Below, in pieces: positions 35,915-48,609 of a DNA stretch of 64,000 bases; position 1 is the stretch's first letter; every line of letters starts with the position of its first letter. The DNA is from Hemerocallis citrina (taxonomy: Eukaryota; Streptophyta; Magnoliopsida; Asparagales; Asphodelaceae). The DNA lies in the NCBI GenBank assembly GCA_017893485.1, contig CM030361.1:138526461-138590460 (forward strand). The letters run 5' to 3'. The position numbers and the translations under genes are program-made. The notes under the pieces are model-generated. The model was not told the origin of the DNA. It saw only the letters and a program-made list of their open reading frames with translations, and did not search any database.

Positions 35915-36985
35915 TTAGAGAGGCATTGTTGCGCTCTCTTGGTATTTTAAGAGATGGTCGGCATTCCAAGTCCTGGGAATTTCCCTGCCTTCGAGGTCTT
36001 CTAGCTTGTATGCACCGGGGCGGATCACTTTCGAGATCTTGTAGGGTCCCTCCCAATTCGGGGCCAATTTGCTTTTCTGTCCGGGGAACGAGATGGCCAA
36101 TTTTCGGAGAACTAGGTCCCCTTCTTTGAGGTCCGTTGGGCGGACTCTTTTGTTGTATGCTTGCTCAATCCTTCTCCGGTAGCTTTGTTGCCGTATGGCA
36201 GCTCTTTCTCGGACTTCGTCTATCAAGTCTAGACTTGCTCTGAGCTCTCTAGCGTTCTGCTCTTCTTCGAATGCTATCAAACGAGGAGAGGGTATTCCGA
36301 CTTCTAGGGGAATGGTGGCCTCGGACCCGTAGGTGAGATTGAACGGACTCTTGCCTGTTAGGGTCCGCTTTGTGGTGCGGTAGTTCCACAGCACGTTGGG
36401 CAGCTGATCAACCCACAAGCCCTTGGAACACTTGTCTAGTCTCTTCTTGATGTCTGAGAGGATCTGTCGGTTGGCATTTTCGGCCTGGCCATTTGACTGA
36501 CGATGAGAGACGGAGGAGAAGCGGTGTTGTATAGCGAGGTCCTCACATAAGGCTCGGAAGGTAGCCCCAGTGAACTGTGTTCCATTATCTGTAACTATGA
36601 CCCGGGGAACGCCGAATCGGCAGATCACATTTTTCCAGAAGAATTGAACGACCCTGTGCTCGGTGATTGTAGCCAGGGGCTCGGCCTCTATCCATTTCGA
36701 GAAATAGTCGACTGCCACGACTAGGAACTTTAACTGTCCGAGAGCTGGTGGAAACGGCCCTAGTAAATCCATCCCCCACATTGCGAAGGGGATCGGACTT
36801 GATAGGGAGGTGAGTGGCGCTTGTGGGAGGCGTCGGATGTCGGAATACTTCTGACAGGAGCTGCATTGCCTGACGTGTCGTTCGGCGTCCCGTAGGAGAG
36901 TGGGCCAGAAATACTCGTAGTTCAATACTTTGCGCACCAGGGCCCTGGAGCCAGAATGGGCCCCGCCAATGCCCTCATGAAGTTC
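35915..36985 (-). CDS. Element B integrase (gag-pol continued after a nonsense codon)
   Basis: Inserts reverse-transcribed cDNA into the genome. It is the same frame as the 36,986-40,771 reading, separated by a single TAA at 36,986-36,988. Just after the stop come the zinc-finger histidines (ELHEGIGGAHSG), then CSSC of the HHCC finger. The catalytic triad is in MDLLGP, VTDNGTQF and SNGQAENAN, with 35 residues between the second D and the E. The C-terminus has RVRP, GDLVLRK and NWEGPYKI...RPGAYKLEDLEG. There is no chromodomain, as expected for Tat. The domain itself has no other break. Confidence 0.93.
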   Translation of the reverse strand, partial: ELHEGIGGAHSGSRALVRKVLNYEYFWPTLLRDAERHVRQCSSCQKYSDIRRLPQAPLTSLSSPIPFAMWGMDLLGPFPPALGQLKFLVVAVDYFSKWIEAEPLATITEHRVVQFFWKNVICRFGVPRVIVTDNGTQFTGATFRALCEDLAIQHRFSSVSHRQSNGQAENANRQILSDIKKRLDKCSKGLWVDQLPNVLWNYRTTKRTLTGKSPFNLTYGSEATIPLEVGIPSPRLIAFEEEQNARELRASLDLIDEVRERAAIRQQSYRRRIEQAYNKRVRPTDLKEGDLVLRKLAISFPGQKSKLAPNWEGPYKISKVIRPGAYKLEDLEGREIPRTWNADHLLKYQESATMPL

Positions 36986-39900
36986 TTACAGGGCGTAGTT
37001 GGCATGCCCGGGGGAGAGGCACCTTAGGTAAGGCTGACCGTCTACCTGGGTGAAGGAGCATTTATATAGGATGCCTTCGATTAATGTATAACGCTCGGCT
37101 CGGGCTCTTATTCTTCGTGCTTCCTTCGGATCCTCGGGGAGGAGTCCGTCCCTTAAGAAATCGACGAGGGGTTTTATCCAGTTGTCTTTGAGGAGGACGG
37201 GCAATGTCTCAACGGAGTCAGGTGTTTCGTCCTCTATGCTCGGCTTCAGGAGGACTTCTATCAATACGGTCTGCTCAAGACCTTGAAGGGAAGAGGAGGC
37301 TAATTTGGATAGGGCATCGGCCTGAGCATTTTCTTCTCGGGGGATCCTTTGGATGAGGGCCTCTTCAAACAACGCCATGAGGCTCTTGACTTTGGCCAAG
37401 TATTTAACCATCCTATCATCGCGGGCTTCATACTCGCCGAGAACCTGATTGACGACCAATTGAGAGTCGCTGAAGATCTGCAGTCGTTGCGCCCCAGCAT
37501 TGCGGGCCATTCCAAGACCGGCTATTAGCACCTCGTATTCGACTTCGTTGTTCGAGGCTTTGAAGTTTATACGGAGGGAGTATTGAAGGATGAAGTCATC
37601 CGAGCCTGCCAGAATGACTCCTGCCCCGCTTCCCTCATTGCAGGAGGATCCGTCAACATAAACCGACCAGACTGGTGGTCCCTTCACTGTTTGGCTGGAC
37701 TCGGGGATGGTACTCTCGACTATGAATTCGGCTAGTGCCTGTGCCTTGATCGAGGTCCGAGGCTGATAAGTTATATCATGTTGGCTCAGCTCGATCGACC
37801 ACTTCATAAGGCGACCGGAAGTCTCGGGCTTGTGAAGAACCTGTTTCAGCGGCTGGTCGGTAAGAACGACCACCGAATGGGACTGAAAGTAGGGGCGAAG
37901 CTTCCTCGCGGCCATTACCAGGGCATAGGCCATTTTCTCAATCTTCGGGTACCGGAGCTCGGCGTCCCGAAGCACTTTGCTGACGTAGTAGATAGGCTTC
38001 TGAGCCCGGTCTTCTTCCCTCACTAAGACTGCACTGAGGGTCTGCTCGGAGGCTGCCAGGTAGAGGTAGAGCGGTTCGCCAGGTATTGGTTTGCTGAGAA
38101 GAGGTGGATTGACGAGGTAGGCTTTAAGCTGGTCGAAGGAGTCTTGTTGCTGCTGCCCCCACTCAAATCCTTTAGCCCCCCTGAGGGCTTTGAAGAACGG
38201 GAGGCACTTTTCCCCAGACTTTGACAGAAAGTGCCCTATGGCGGCTAGGCGACCAGTTAATCTCTGAACTTCTTTAACATTTCTAGGAGGGGCCATGTCC
38301 AATATAGTCTTGATCTTCTCCGGATTTGCTTCAATTCCTCGTTGGCTAACCATGAAGCCGAGGAACTTCCCTGATGAGACGCCGAACGCATACTTGTTCG
38401 GGTTAAGTCTCATATTGTGCTTTCTCATAACGTCAAATGCTTCTTGGAGGTCGGTCACATGATCAATGCCTCGGATGCTCTTCACCAGCATGTCGTCAAC
38501 ATACACCTCCATGTTTCGGCCGATCTGAGCCTGGAAAACCTTGTTGACGAGGTGTTGGTATGTCGCCCCTGCATTTTTTAAGCCGAATGGCATTACTCTG
38601 TGGCAATAGAGGCCTTGGTCGGTCACAAAAGATGTCTTCGGGATATCCGGAGGGAACATTCTTATCTGATTGTAACCTGAGAAAGCATCCATGAAGCTGA
38701 GGAGCTCATGTCCCGAGGTTGCGTCAATCAGAGTGTCAATGCTCGGCAGAGGGAAGGGATCTTTGGGGCAGGCCTTGTTGAGGTCGGTGAAATCAATACA
38801 AATCCCCCAAGTGCCGTTGGACTTCTTCACCATTACTACGTTTGACAACCACTCAGGGTAGTTTACTTCCTGTATGAATCGGGCCTTCAACAGCTTGTCT
38901 ACCTCCTCTTTTATAGCGAGCTGATGCTCGGGGGCGAACTTGCGCCTCTTCTGCTGAACCGGTTTGGACCCCGGATCAATGCTCAGGCGGTGGACCAAGA
39001 GTTCTTCGGAGATACCGGGCATATCTGCAGCTGACCATGCGAAGAGGTCTTGATTGCTTCGGATGCATTTTACAATATCTGAGTATAGGGCGGACGGGAG
39101 GGTCTTGCTAACAAAGAACCTGTGGGTCGGCTCCTGCTCAGAGAAGAGTACCTCCTCCAATTCGTCCACCGGCTCGGAAGTCAGCCGAGCAGCATCTTGG
39201 GGGAGTTCCAGTGTTTCTAAGGAGAGGACGGGTCCGAGGGTAGAGGACATATAACACTTGCGGGCCTGCTCCTGATTGCCCCTTACTTCTCCTACTCCAA
39301 CCCGAGTGGGGAATTTCATTTTGAGATGATAGGCAGAGGGGACGGCTTCAAGGGCAGCCAGACCGGGCCGACCCAAAATGACATTGTAGGCTGCTGGGAC
39401 ATCTACGACCATGAAGTCCATCGACTCCGTTCGGGTAGTAGGAGTTTTGCCAACGGTTACGTCGAGGGTAATCACCCCTTCAATAGACACTGGCACTCCC
39501 GTGAACCCGTGGAGCGTGTAACCGACGGGCTTGAGTCTGTCCCGCGAGAGCTTTAGGCCTTTAAAAACGTCGAGGAAGAGGATGTTGACGGAGCTGCCAT
39601 TGTCTACTAAGATCCTCTCCACTTTGAAATTGGCCATGTGGAGACTGATGACGAGTGCGTCACAATGAGGGGTGCGGACACCCTCAAGATCTTCGTCAGA
39701 GAAAGTGACTGGCACTCCGAGGCCTTTGGAAGGAGGGGTGGTTCGGACTGAGTTGACCTCTCTTATAAATGCTTTCCGAGAGGAGTTCGAGGAGCCCCCC
39801 ATTGGACCCCCATGGATGAGGTGGAGGACTCGCTCTTCCTCAAAGTCTGGCATCTCTTCTCGTTCCGGACGCTTGTTAGCCCCCCGAGGCTGGGGAGGAA

Positions 39901-40830
39901 GTTCGGCTCGGTCCTTTCTTACAAACTTCGTCAGCTGCCCCCTCTGGATGAGGGCTTTGATCTCGTTTTTCAGAGCATGGCAATCGTTGGTGTCATGCCC
40001 ATGGTCCCGGTGATAACGGCACCATTTTTCTTTATCCCTCCTCTTGGCGGGGGTGTTCATCCTTGGAGCTGGAGATAAGATCCCCTCCTTTTCGACTTCC
40101 ATCAGAATAGTTGAGACGTTAGTGGTGAGGGGAGTGAACTTCTCGAATCTGGGGGGAGGTCGGCGCTGGCCGGCATTATCCTTCTGGAGCTTCTTAGCCC
40201 CTTCTTCTTTTGTTCCTTTTCTCTTAAACCCGGAGGAAGACCCCTCCCAGTTGGGTTGATGCTCGGCCTCTTCGGCCCGGATGTACTTTTCGCTGCGAAG
40301 GAGAAGGTCGGAAAAGTTCTGTGGTGGCTTCTTAGCGAGGGAGGAGCGGAGATTGGAATTGAGGACATTAGATTGAAATGCTGCTGCAGCGACCGACTGG
40401 TCGAGGGATGCTATGGATCTGGCTTCGGCCGTGAACCTCTTCACGTAGTCTCTCAATTTTTCCCCCTTCTTCTGGTGGAGGTGCAATAGGGAGATGTTGG
40501 TCTTCTCAGCCCTTCGGCTGCTTACGAAATGGGTGATGAAAAGGGTCTCAAACTGCTCGAAGGAGAATATTGAGGCAGGGGCAAGGCGTGAGTACCATTC
40601 CCAAGCTGGGCCCTTGAGAGTTGCGGGAAAAGTTTTGCAGAGGAGGGCGTCGGAAGCTTGATGGAGGAGCATCAGGGTCTTAAAGCTTTCGACGTGATCG
40701 ACTGGGTCGGTCTCCCCGGTGTAAGTCTCAAATTGGGGAGGTTTGAAGCCGAACGGCACGGGTGCATCCACTATGATTCGGGAGAAAGGGGCGGCTAGGA
40801 CGTAAGGTCCTCCCTCTAAGCTCCCCTTCT
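36986..40830 (-). CDS. Element B gag core, protease, reverse transcriptase and two RNase H domains
   Basis: One open frame of about 1,260 residues. Residue numbers count from the GTG codon at 40,771. Retrotransposon gag core at about 10-170 (TDPVDHVESFKTLM, WEWY..L). Zinc knuckle C251...C264 of the CRYHRDHGHDTNDC type. Protease with LVDNGSS at 388-394. RT at about 608-780 with FMDAFSGYNQI and YVDD at 757-760. First RNase H at about 898-990. Second, archaeal-type RNase H at about 1,035-1,160 with YVDGSS, FSDSQLV and the ADALSKLA end. Dual RNase H is diagnostic of Tat elements. It ends at a TAA in what should be continuous sequence before integrase. The N-terminal gag is in another frame upstream (40,812-41,639). 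Confidence 0.95.
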
Positions 40831-41639
40831 CGGTCTATCTGGCCCAGGCGCCTCTCTACTTCATGAAGACGGCGGGACATGGTGTCATCTCTCTGACGGT
40901 AACCAGCCGAGCCCCTAGACTCGTCTTCGTATGAGGGAGAGCGAGGGCTACGGCGATGGTAACTTCGGGAGCGGCGAGGACTTGGGGTACACCGGGAGTT
41001 GCTAGGAGTAGGACAAGGAGATGGGGACCGTCGGCGGGGGCTTCGGACCGGAGGAGGAGATGGGGCCTTTGGCTCATTAGGGTTTTGGCGGAGGTTGAGG
41101 GCCTGCAGGACGGTCGCTTGGAACTGCTGGAACTCTGCACGGGTGATTGGTGCCTCATTGTTCCTGGGCTGTTGCCGACCCGCGGGGGAGTGCCGTCTTC
41201 GGTAATGCTCGGGGGACTCTTTCCTCCCTCTGCGGACGGGAGACCTGTAGTACCGGTGGCGCGGAGACTGCTCGCCCGGATGGTGTTGGCGGGAGGTTCC
41301 CTCTCGGGCCCGCTTTTCATCCAGATGGCGGCAGAGGTCATCATCTTTCTGGCGGTTGAAGGCCGTATTGCGGTGACCAGAGGCTCGGGGATGATGGGAG
41401 GCCATAGAGTCCGTGGAGGCGTTGTGGATGGAGACGTGTTCTTGATGGAGGGGTTGTTTCTGAGGGTTGGGACCCTTTGGATGCGACTGATCAGGAGGGG
41501 GAAGGTTCTGTTGGAGGGGATCTTCCGCTGTAGGGGGAAGTTGCCCTTGTGGTTGAGCAGGATTATGGGGGACTTCTTGCTGCTGATCAGGGTTGGGCCC
41601 TCGGTTGGACCCCCTTGACCTGACTTTCCGAGGTGGCAT
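40812..41639 (-). CDS. Element B gag N-terminal region
   Basis: The start MPPRKV at 41,639 matches MPPKK in A (46,494) and MAHKAK in C. The region is proline-, arginine- and serine-rich (PRRRSPSPCPTPSNSR type), basic and probably disordered, ending in RRLHEVERRLGQIDRE. The frame then shifts by one base around 40,800-40,830 relative to the gag core; read on, the old frame closes at 40,728 without gag motifs. I treat this as a mutation in B, not a programmed shift, because A and C are broken differently. Confidence 0.8.
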
Positions 41640-41691
41640 GGCTAGAGAAGATCTGTATTCGGGGAAGAGGAGAGGTTTCTATTCGTTAGTT

Positions 41692-41709
41692 TCCCACAGA
41701 CGGCGCCAA
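41692..41709 (-). other. Element B primer-binding site
   Basis: The minus strand reads TTGGCGCCGTCTGTGGGA two bases after the 5' LTR. The same motif follows the LTRs of A (TTAGCGCCGTCTGTGG) and C (TTGGCCCCGTTTGTGGG). I do not assign the primer tRNA. Confidence 0.75.
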
Positions 41710-41711
41710 TC

Positions 41712-42428
<717 letters not shown>

Positions 42429-42540
42429 TCATCATCCATAATGAAAATAATTATAAGATTTCAGATTACGAAAATTTGCACGTGCACACTACGTGCAAAA
42501 TAAATAAATAATTTTCATAAATGAAAATCGGGGCATTACA

Positions 42541-45500
42541 TCATGAGCCGCTCGGAAGTCTCAGGCTTGTGGAGAACTTGTTTCAGCAGTTGGTCGGTAA
42601 GGACGACCACCGAATGGGATTGGAAGTAGGGGCGGAGCTTTCGGGCCACCATGACCAGGGCGAGAGCCATCTTCTCTAGCTTCGGATAACGGAGTTCGGC
42701 GTCGCGAAGCACCTTACTCACGTAATAGATGGGCTTCTGCGTCTTATCCTCTTCCCTCACAAGGACCGCGCTGAGCGTCTGCTCCGAAGATGCGAGATAG
42801 AGGTAAAGAACTTCCCTAGGTGCTGGTTTACTTAGGAGCAGGGGGTGGCCAAACACTCATTCAGCTTGTCAAAGGACTCCTGTTGCTGCTATCCCCACTC
42901 GAAGCCTTTAGCCCCCTTGAAGGCTTTGAAGAAGGGGAGGCACTTTTCCTCGGACTTGGAGAGGAACCGCCCGATCGCGGTGAGGCACCCCGTGAGCCTC
43001 TGCACCTCCTTGGCATTGGAAGGGGGAGCCATTTTGAGAATGACCTGGATCTTTTTGAGGTTGGCCTCTATGCCCCTATGGCTGACCATAAACCTCAGAA
43101 ACTTGCTCGATGAGACGCTAAACGCACACTTAGTCGGGTTTAGCCTCATATTGTGTCTCCTGTGCACCCCAAAGGCTTCTTGAAGGTCGAGAGTGTGGTC
43201 TCGCCCTCGGGTGCTCTTGACCAACATGTCGTCAATGTAGACCTCCATGTTTCGGCCAATCTGGTCTCGGAAGACCATGTTCACTATACGCTGATAGGTA
43301 GCTCTCACATTTTTCAAGCCAAAGGGCATAACACGCTAGCAATAGAAACCATGGTCCGTCACGAACGAGGTCTTCGGAATGTCGGGAGGGAACATCCTGA
43401 TTTGGTTATACCCTGAGAAGGTATTCATAAAACTGAGGAGCTCATGTCCGGAGGTTACATCGATCAGGGCGTCGATGCTGGAAAGGGAAAAAGGGTCCTT
43501 AGAGCATGCCTTGTTGAGATCGGTGGAGTCAATGCATATTCTCCAACTTCCGTTGGCCTTCTTGACCATCACCACATTGGAGAGCCACTCAGGGTAGTTT
43601 ACTGCCTGAATAAAGCGGGCGTTGAGGAGTTTCTCAACCTCTTCCTTGATCGCCTGTTGCCTTTCAGGGGCAAACTTTGGCTTCTTCTGTTGGACAGGCT
43701 TGACCCCAGGGGTGACGCTCAAACGGTGCATTGAGAGCTCCTCTGAGATCCCGAGCATGTCTACTGCAGTCCAGGCGAAGAGGTCACGATTCTCCTGTAT
43801 GCACCGGGAGATATCTTGCTTAATGGAGGGGGAGAGAGCCTTACTGACGCGGAACGTCTTAGTGGTGTCTTCTTCGGAGAAGGCCACTTCCTCCAACTCA
43901 TCCACGGGCTCGAAAATAGTCTGACCGCCTTCCTGAGGCAGTTTGACTGCTTCTAAGGAGAGAACCGGATCCCCATCGAGGTCATATAGCACTTTCGAGC
44001 CGCTTCTTGGCTTCCCCTCACTTCTCCCACTCCTGAGGGTGTGGGGAACATCATCTTCATGTGGTAGGCAGAAGGGATGGCCTGAAGCACGGCCAAACAT
44101 GGTCTACCCAGGATAACATTATAGACAGCCTTGATGTCGACCACCATGAAGTCCATCAGCTCTGTGCGAGTTGTCGGGGCCTTTCCTGCCATTACGTCGA
44201 GGGTTATGATTCCCTCGACCATAATCGGGACCCCAGTGAACCCGTGGAGAGTATAGCCTGCGGACTTGAGCCGGTCCCTCGACAGCGGGATGCCTTGGAA
44301 GGCCTCCAAGAAAAGGATGTTGACGGAGCTGTCGTAGTTTACCAAGACCCGACGAACTTCAAAGTTCACCATTCAGAGATTGATGACGAGAGCATCGCAG
44401 TGGGGCGTGCGGACGCCTTCCAGGTTTCTGTCGGAGAACATCATCGGGACTCCGAGGCCTTTTGGGGGAGGATGGCTCTACACAGAGTTAACCTCCCTTA
44501 TAAAGGCTTTTTGGGAGGAGTTGGAATCTCCCCCCATTGGACCTCCGTGTATCAGGTGCAAGATGCCCTTTACTTCGGCCTCCGGAGTCTCCGTGCGTTG
44601 CTCAGTTCTCCTGTTAGCCCCCCTAGGCGGCGGGGGCAGATCGGCTCGGTCCCTCCTCACGAACTGGGTGAGCTGCCTTTTCTGGATTAGAGCCTCAATC
44701 TCGTCTTTGAGGGTGCGACATTCGTCTGTGTCGTTCCCTTGGTCCCGATAGAAATGACACCACTTACTCCGGCCCCTCTTCTTTCCCGGAGTATTCATCT
44801 TTAGGGGAGGTGGGAGGAGGCCATCGTTCCCTATCTCCATGAGGATGGCGGATACACTCGCGTTAAGTGGAGTGAATTTCTCGAACCGATGAGGAGGACG
44901 CCGCTGACCCCCATTGTCTTTTTGGAGCTTCTTAGCTCCTTCTTCTTTTGCACCCTTCTGCTTGTTCGCAAAAAACAAGGCCTCGAAGGTGGGTCGGCAG
45001 ACAGCTTCTTCCTCTCGGATGTACTTCTCGCTCAGAAGTAGGAGCTCTGAGAAGTCCCGAGGGGGCTTCTTAGCGAGGGAGCCCTGAGGTCAGCATTGAG
45101 GACGTTGGACTGGAAGGCAATGGTGGCGACCGAGGATTCCAAGGATGCAATGGACCTGGCTTCAGCAGTGAAGAGCTTGACATAGTCCCTCAGTCGTTCG
45201 CCCTTCTTTTGACTGAGGAACAGTAGGGAGTCGCTTGTCTTCTCGGCGCGGCGACTGCTCAAAAAATGCATGAGGAAAAGACCCTCGAACAGGTCGAAGG
45301 AGAAGATAGATGCTGGTGCCAGTCGAGAGTACCACTCCTAAGTCGGCCCCTTAAGCGTGGCCGGGAAGGTCTTGCAAATGAGGAAGTCAGATGCATGGTG
45401 GATCATCATGAGAGTTTTGAAACTCTCGATGTGATCTGCGGGGTCCGAATCCACGGTGTAGGTCTCGAAATGTGCTTGAAGTTGTCGGGAACTGGAGCCT

Positions 45501-46494
45501 CCATGATGGCACGGAAGAATGGGGGTCTGCTTGGATGAAGGTCCCTTGCCTGTCGCTCTTCGTCTCAATCGAGCTGTCCGAGGCACCTCTCCATCTCGTG
45601 GAGACGGCGGTAGACTGAGTCCTCTCTTCGGTCTTGCCTGGCTGAGTCCTGAGACTCGTTCTCATGTTGAGAAGGGCTGGGGCTGCACCGGTGATGGCTC
45701 AGAGTAGGAGGTGGGCTGATGGAACGACGGGGGTGACTTGGAGTAGGCCGAGGACTCCGGGAGCGGCGGCGGTGTTCTGGAGAAGGGCGGCGATGACTCA
45801 CATCCGGCCTAGGACTTCAGGAGCAACAAGGATGGTGAGGAGCTGGTCGAGGACTATGAGAGCGGCGAGGATGGTGAGGAGCTGGCGGAGGGCTGGGAGC
45901 CCGACGACCATTGTTATGGGGCAGCGTTGTGCACCTAAAAGACTGCCTCCTAGAATTGCTGAAATTCCGTCCTCATAATAGGGGCCTCCTGCTCCTGCTG
46001 GGCTTGAGGGGCAGGACGGCCTGCCGGGGAGCGGCTCTGTCTTGGGCGACGCTGGGACAACTCCCTCTGCCTCCGGGGAGAGTGGGACCTCCCTCGGTCA
46101 GATCGGATCGGCGCGGCGACCGGCAAGGGTTCACATCGTGGGTCCGCCTTTCATCCAGGTGGGTACGAAGGTCGGGTCCATGCTCGGTCTGCCGATTGTT
46201 AAGCACATACCGCAGATCCTTAGGAGTGGGAGGAGTATAGGAAGCCATAGAGTTTGTGTCGGCATTGTGGATTGAAACCCGAACCTGATGAACAGGTTGC
46301 TTGCGGCAGCTTCATTGAGAGGGCCCCCCCACGGCGACCTGGGATCCCAGAGGCTGCTGAATGGACTGCAGAGCTTGGGGATCGAGCTGCAGGGCTGGTT
46401 GATTGGGAGGAGGGAGATCCCTCTGCGGAGGAGGAGGAGGATGAGAAGAGGTTGTTCTTCGGTTGGAGTTTGCAGGTCTCTTCTTGGGAGGCAT
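42541..46494 (-). pseudogene. Element A gag, protease, RT and first RNase H, broken
   Basis: Minus-strand pieces in order: MPPKK gag start (46,494); an arginine/serine-rich segment ending MERCLGQLD (45,565-45,801); gag core DPADHIESFKTLM (45,338-45,586) and RDYVKLFTAEARSIASL (45,032-45,271); zinc knuckle region CHFYRDQGNDTDEC (44,478-44,978); protease (43,953-44,372) with VNYDSS where B has VDNGSS; RT (42,889-44,100) with YIDD, a stop just before MPFGLKN near 43,333; and first RNase H (42,546-42,856) up to HKPETSERLM. The frame is then cut by X' and resumes at 23,812. At least six breaks; inactive. Confidence 0.92.
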
Positions 46495-46551
46495 TACTGG
46501 AAGTGGCTTTGGTGGAAGGAGGAAGGTTGGATTGCTTTGTCGAGAAATTTT

Positions 46552-46567
46552 CCACAGACGGCGCTAA
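46552..46567 (-). other. Element A primer-binding site
   Basis: The minus strand reads TTAGCGCCGTCTGTGG two bases inside the 5' LTR, one base different from the B motif. Confidence 0.7.
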
Positions 46568-46569
46568 TC

Positions 46570-47145
46570 TGTTGCCACTGGATTCTGGTGTGGGGGCAAT
46601 AGATGAGATTTGTAGGTTCGTGAGGAACTCGAATAGGCAGAACCCTTCTTCTTCCTTGCTGACTAGTTGACTCCTTGGTGCTTCCTTGAACCTGCACAAA
46701 TGTTCGAGACACCGGGATGGATCCCGGCGACAAACCCTCCGACGCTCAAGTCAATACACAGAAAAAGTGAAGAGAAAAACCTTTAGTGTGCAGAGTGATC
46801 ACCTTCAACAGTAGGAGGTAGGGGGGTTTTATAGTCGCCATGGAGATCTTTTTAGGATAAGGGTGAATCCCTACTTTCCGGTGTGGCTGGTTGGGGTTGG
46901 TTACAACCACCCCCTCAAGATAGGGACAAGCCAGGATCTGCTCCTATCTTGTTGATCTGGTCCCTAACGGGTTGAGACACGTTCTCTGCTTATCAGATCC
47001 GTTCATGGGCCAGCGGGTCCAAGAGAGGAGACCCGGTACCCAATTCGAACCCATCTGTAGATGAAATTACCATCTTGCCCTTGCGACTTCAAGATTCGTG
47101 CCCATTTTGAACGGTTCCGATTTAACCCCATTTTTAGCCATATTA
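46570..47145 (-). repeat. Element A 5' LTR
   Basis: Starts TGTTGCCACTGG on the plus strand and ends CCATATTA, where CA has decayed to TA. A TATAAAA box lies on the minus strand (plus-strand 46,827-46,833). The flank GCATG (47,146-47,150) repeats 16,155-16,159. Confidence 0.93.
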
Positions 47146-47544
47146 GCATGACATACACTTACATGTTTAGTGTAGTCACGTTTCTACACTTTATTTCATT
47201 CAATTTTATGTTTTGTTAAAGTGTGGAGATCGTTATACTATTTCCGGCATAGAGAGGATAGCCATGTATAACATTTCGTCGGTTGTAATCAACTGACGTG
47301 CCCACAGTCTTGCATGCAGGTAATGGATGTTCATGAAGCTATAAAGTGGATATGTTGATGCTGTTTTGTTTAAAGATGTTGTAAATATTTTATTGTAATT
47401 TATTGTTTTCTGCTGTGTAACAATTATAACAAACTCTGATGTATTATTGAGAAAAGTTTTAATTTCCTTATAAAATTGTATGAAGTGAAGTAAAGATCCT
47501 GTGGAATCTCGAATTCGGTCTTATTTGGAATTCGGGGCTTTACA

Positions 47545-48609
47545 TTGCGCCGACTGCATGTTCATTATTGATCATAGTAAAAGAACAATAATCCGGGGTA
47601 AGGTAGGGTACGACTTAGTAGTAGATAATATAAGAGAGTTTACTCGGAAGGGGACCATGTTTTCCGTATCAATTATTGTTATTGGTCATTGTTATCGGTC
47701 ATGGTTCATCGTGTATTGGTCATTGATTGATTGTGGATTAGTTACTACAGTTTATATCGATTATCGTGTATCGTTTATTGGTCATCGTTTATTGTTATTG
47801 GAAGGCCCGAGTACACATTTATATAGACCTCACCACTTAAGTCCAAACGTTCACTTGATTGTTATGTACCCAAACATGTGGTATGAGACACAAGATTGCG
47901 TGCATAGATAGGTTATTAAAAGATTGAGAAATCTAAGATTGACACTGAGCATCGACACTTGCATTTTTGATTAACGACTATTGTTTATCGACCATTGCAT
48001 CATTAATTATCAGCTATTGATCCCGTCACTGACTATTGTTTATTGACCATTGCATATTGATTGATTATACCTCACAGTTATGATTGCATCTTGCCATTGT
48101 ATTGTACCTGCTCATATTGTTTTAGAAATTGCATTGCCAAACCTTCTTTCTTTCCACGTTATACATTGTTTTTTGTTATCATATTGCTTGTTACAACTCG
48201 TCGTCCGTAGCTTGCTCTAACCGAATCCCCCCCCCCCCCTATATTTTGAGTTTGCAGGTACCGAAGGGGAACCAATAGAGGGACTTGACGATCAAATCTT
48301 ATAGAGGATGGAATCGGATTTAGCCTGCATTAGTTTATCTTGTTTTATACTTTTCCCTAATTACAATTGTTATTTTTAGTACATTGTATATACGGGCGTT
48401 TTGACCTGAAGTTTATGTTTCCAGATGTTGGTTATTTTATGGATTACTTAAGTTTATTCTCTGTTTATGCGATTATCTTATTTCATGCATGGTTGTGATC
48501 ATGATAATATTGTTGAGTTATAACCGTGCAACTTATGAATGATGTATATCTTTTTGCTGGGCCTTAGTTGTGTGCATGTACTTACGTATTTTGGGAAGCA
48601 GGCGTGACA
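47545..48609 (+). mobile_element. Y-a LTR, right end
   Basis: It resumes after the X insertion and ends GGGAAGCAGGCGTGACA at 48,609, matching GAAGCGGGGCGTGACA in Y-c. It carries a short tandem repeat built on ATTGGTCATCG/ATTGTTATTGG (about 47,668-47,800) at the place where Y-b and Y-c have other repeats. A C run lies at 48,229-48,238. No gene is seen; the 136-aa frame at 47,501 crosses the X/Y-a junction and is not real. Confidence 0.75.

Noticed and set aside
40780..40840. Programmed frameshift between gag N-terminus and gag core
   Set aside because: A, B and C all change frame in this area, but by +1 in B and by -1 (or +2) in A and C, with no shared slippery site. Independent decay is simpler.
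40956..41618. 220-residue plus-strand frame opposite gag of element B
   Set aside because: Complement of the arginine/proline-rich gag region. No counterpart opposite the gag of A or C.
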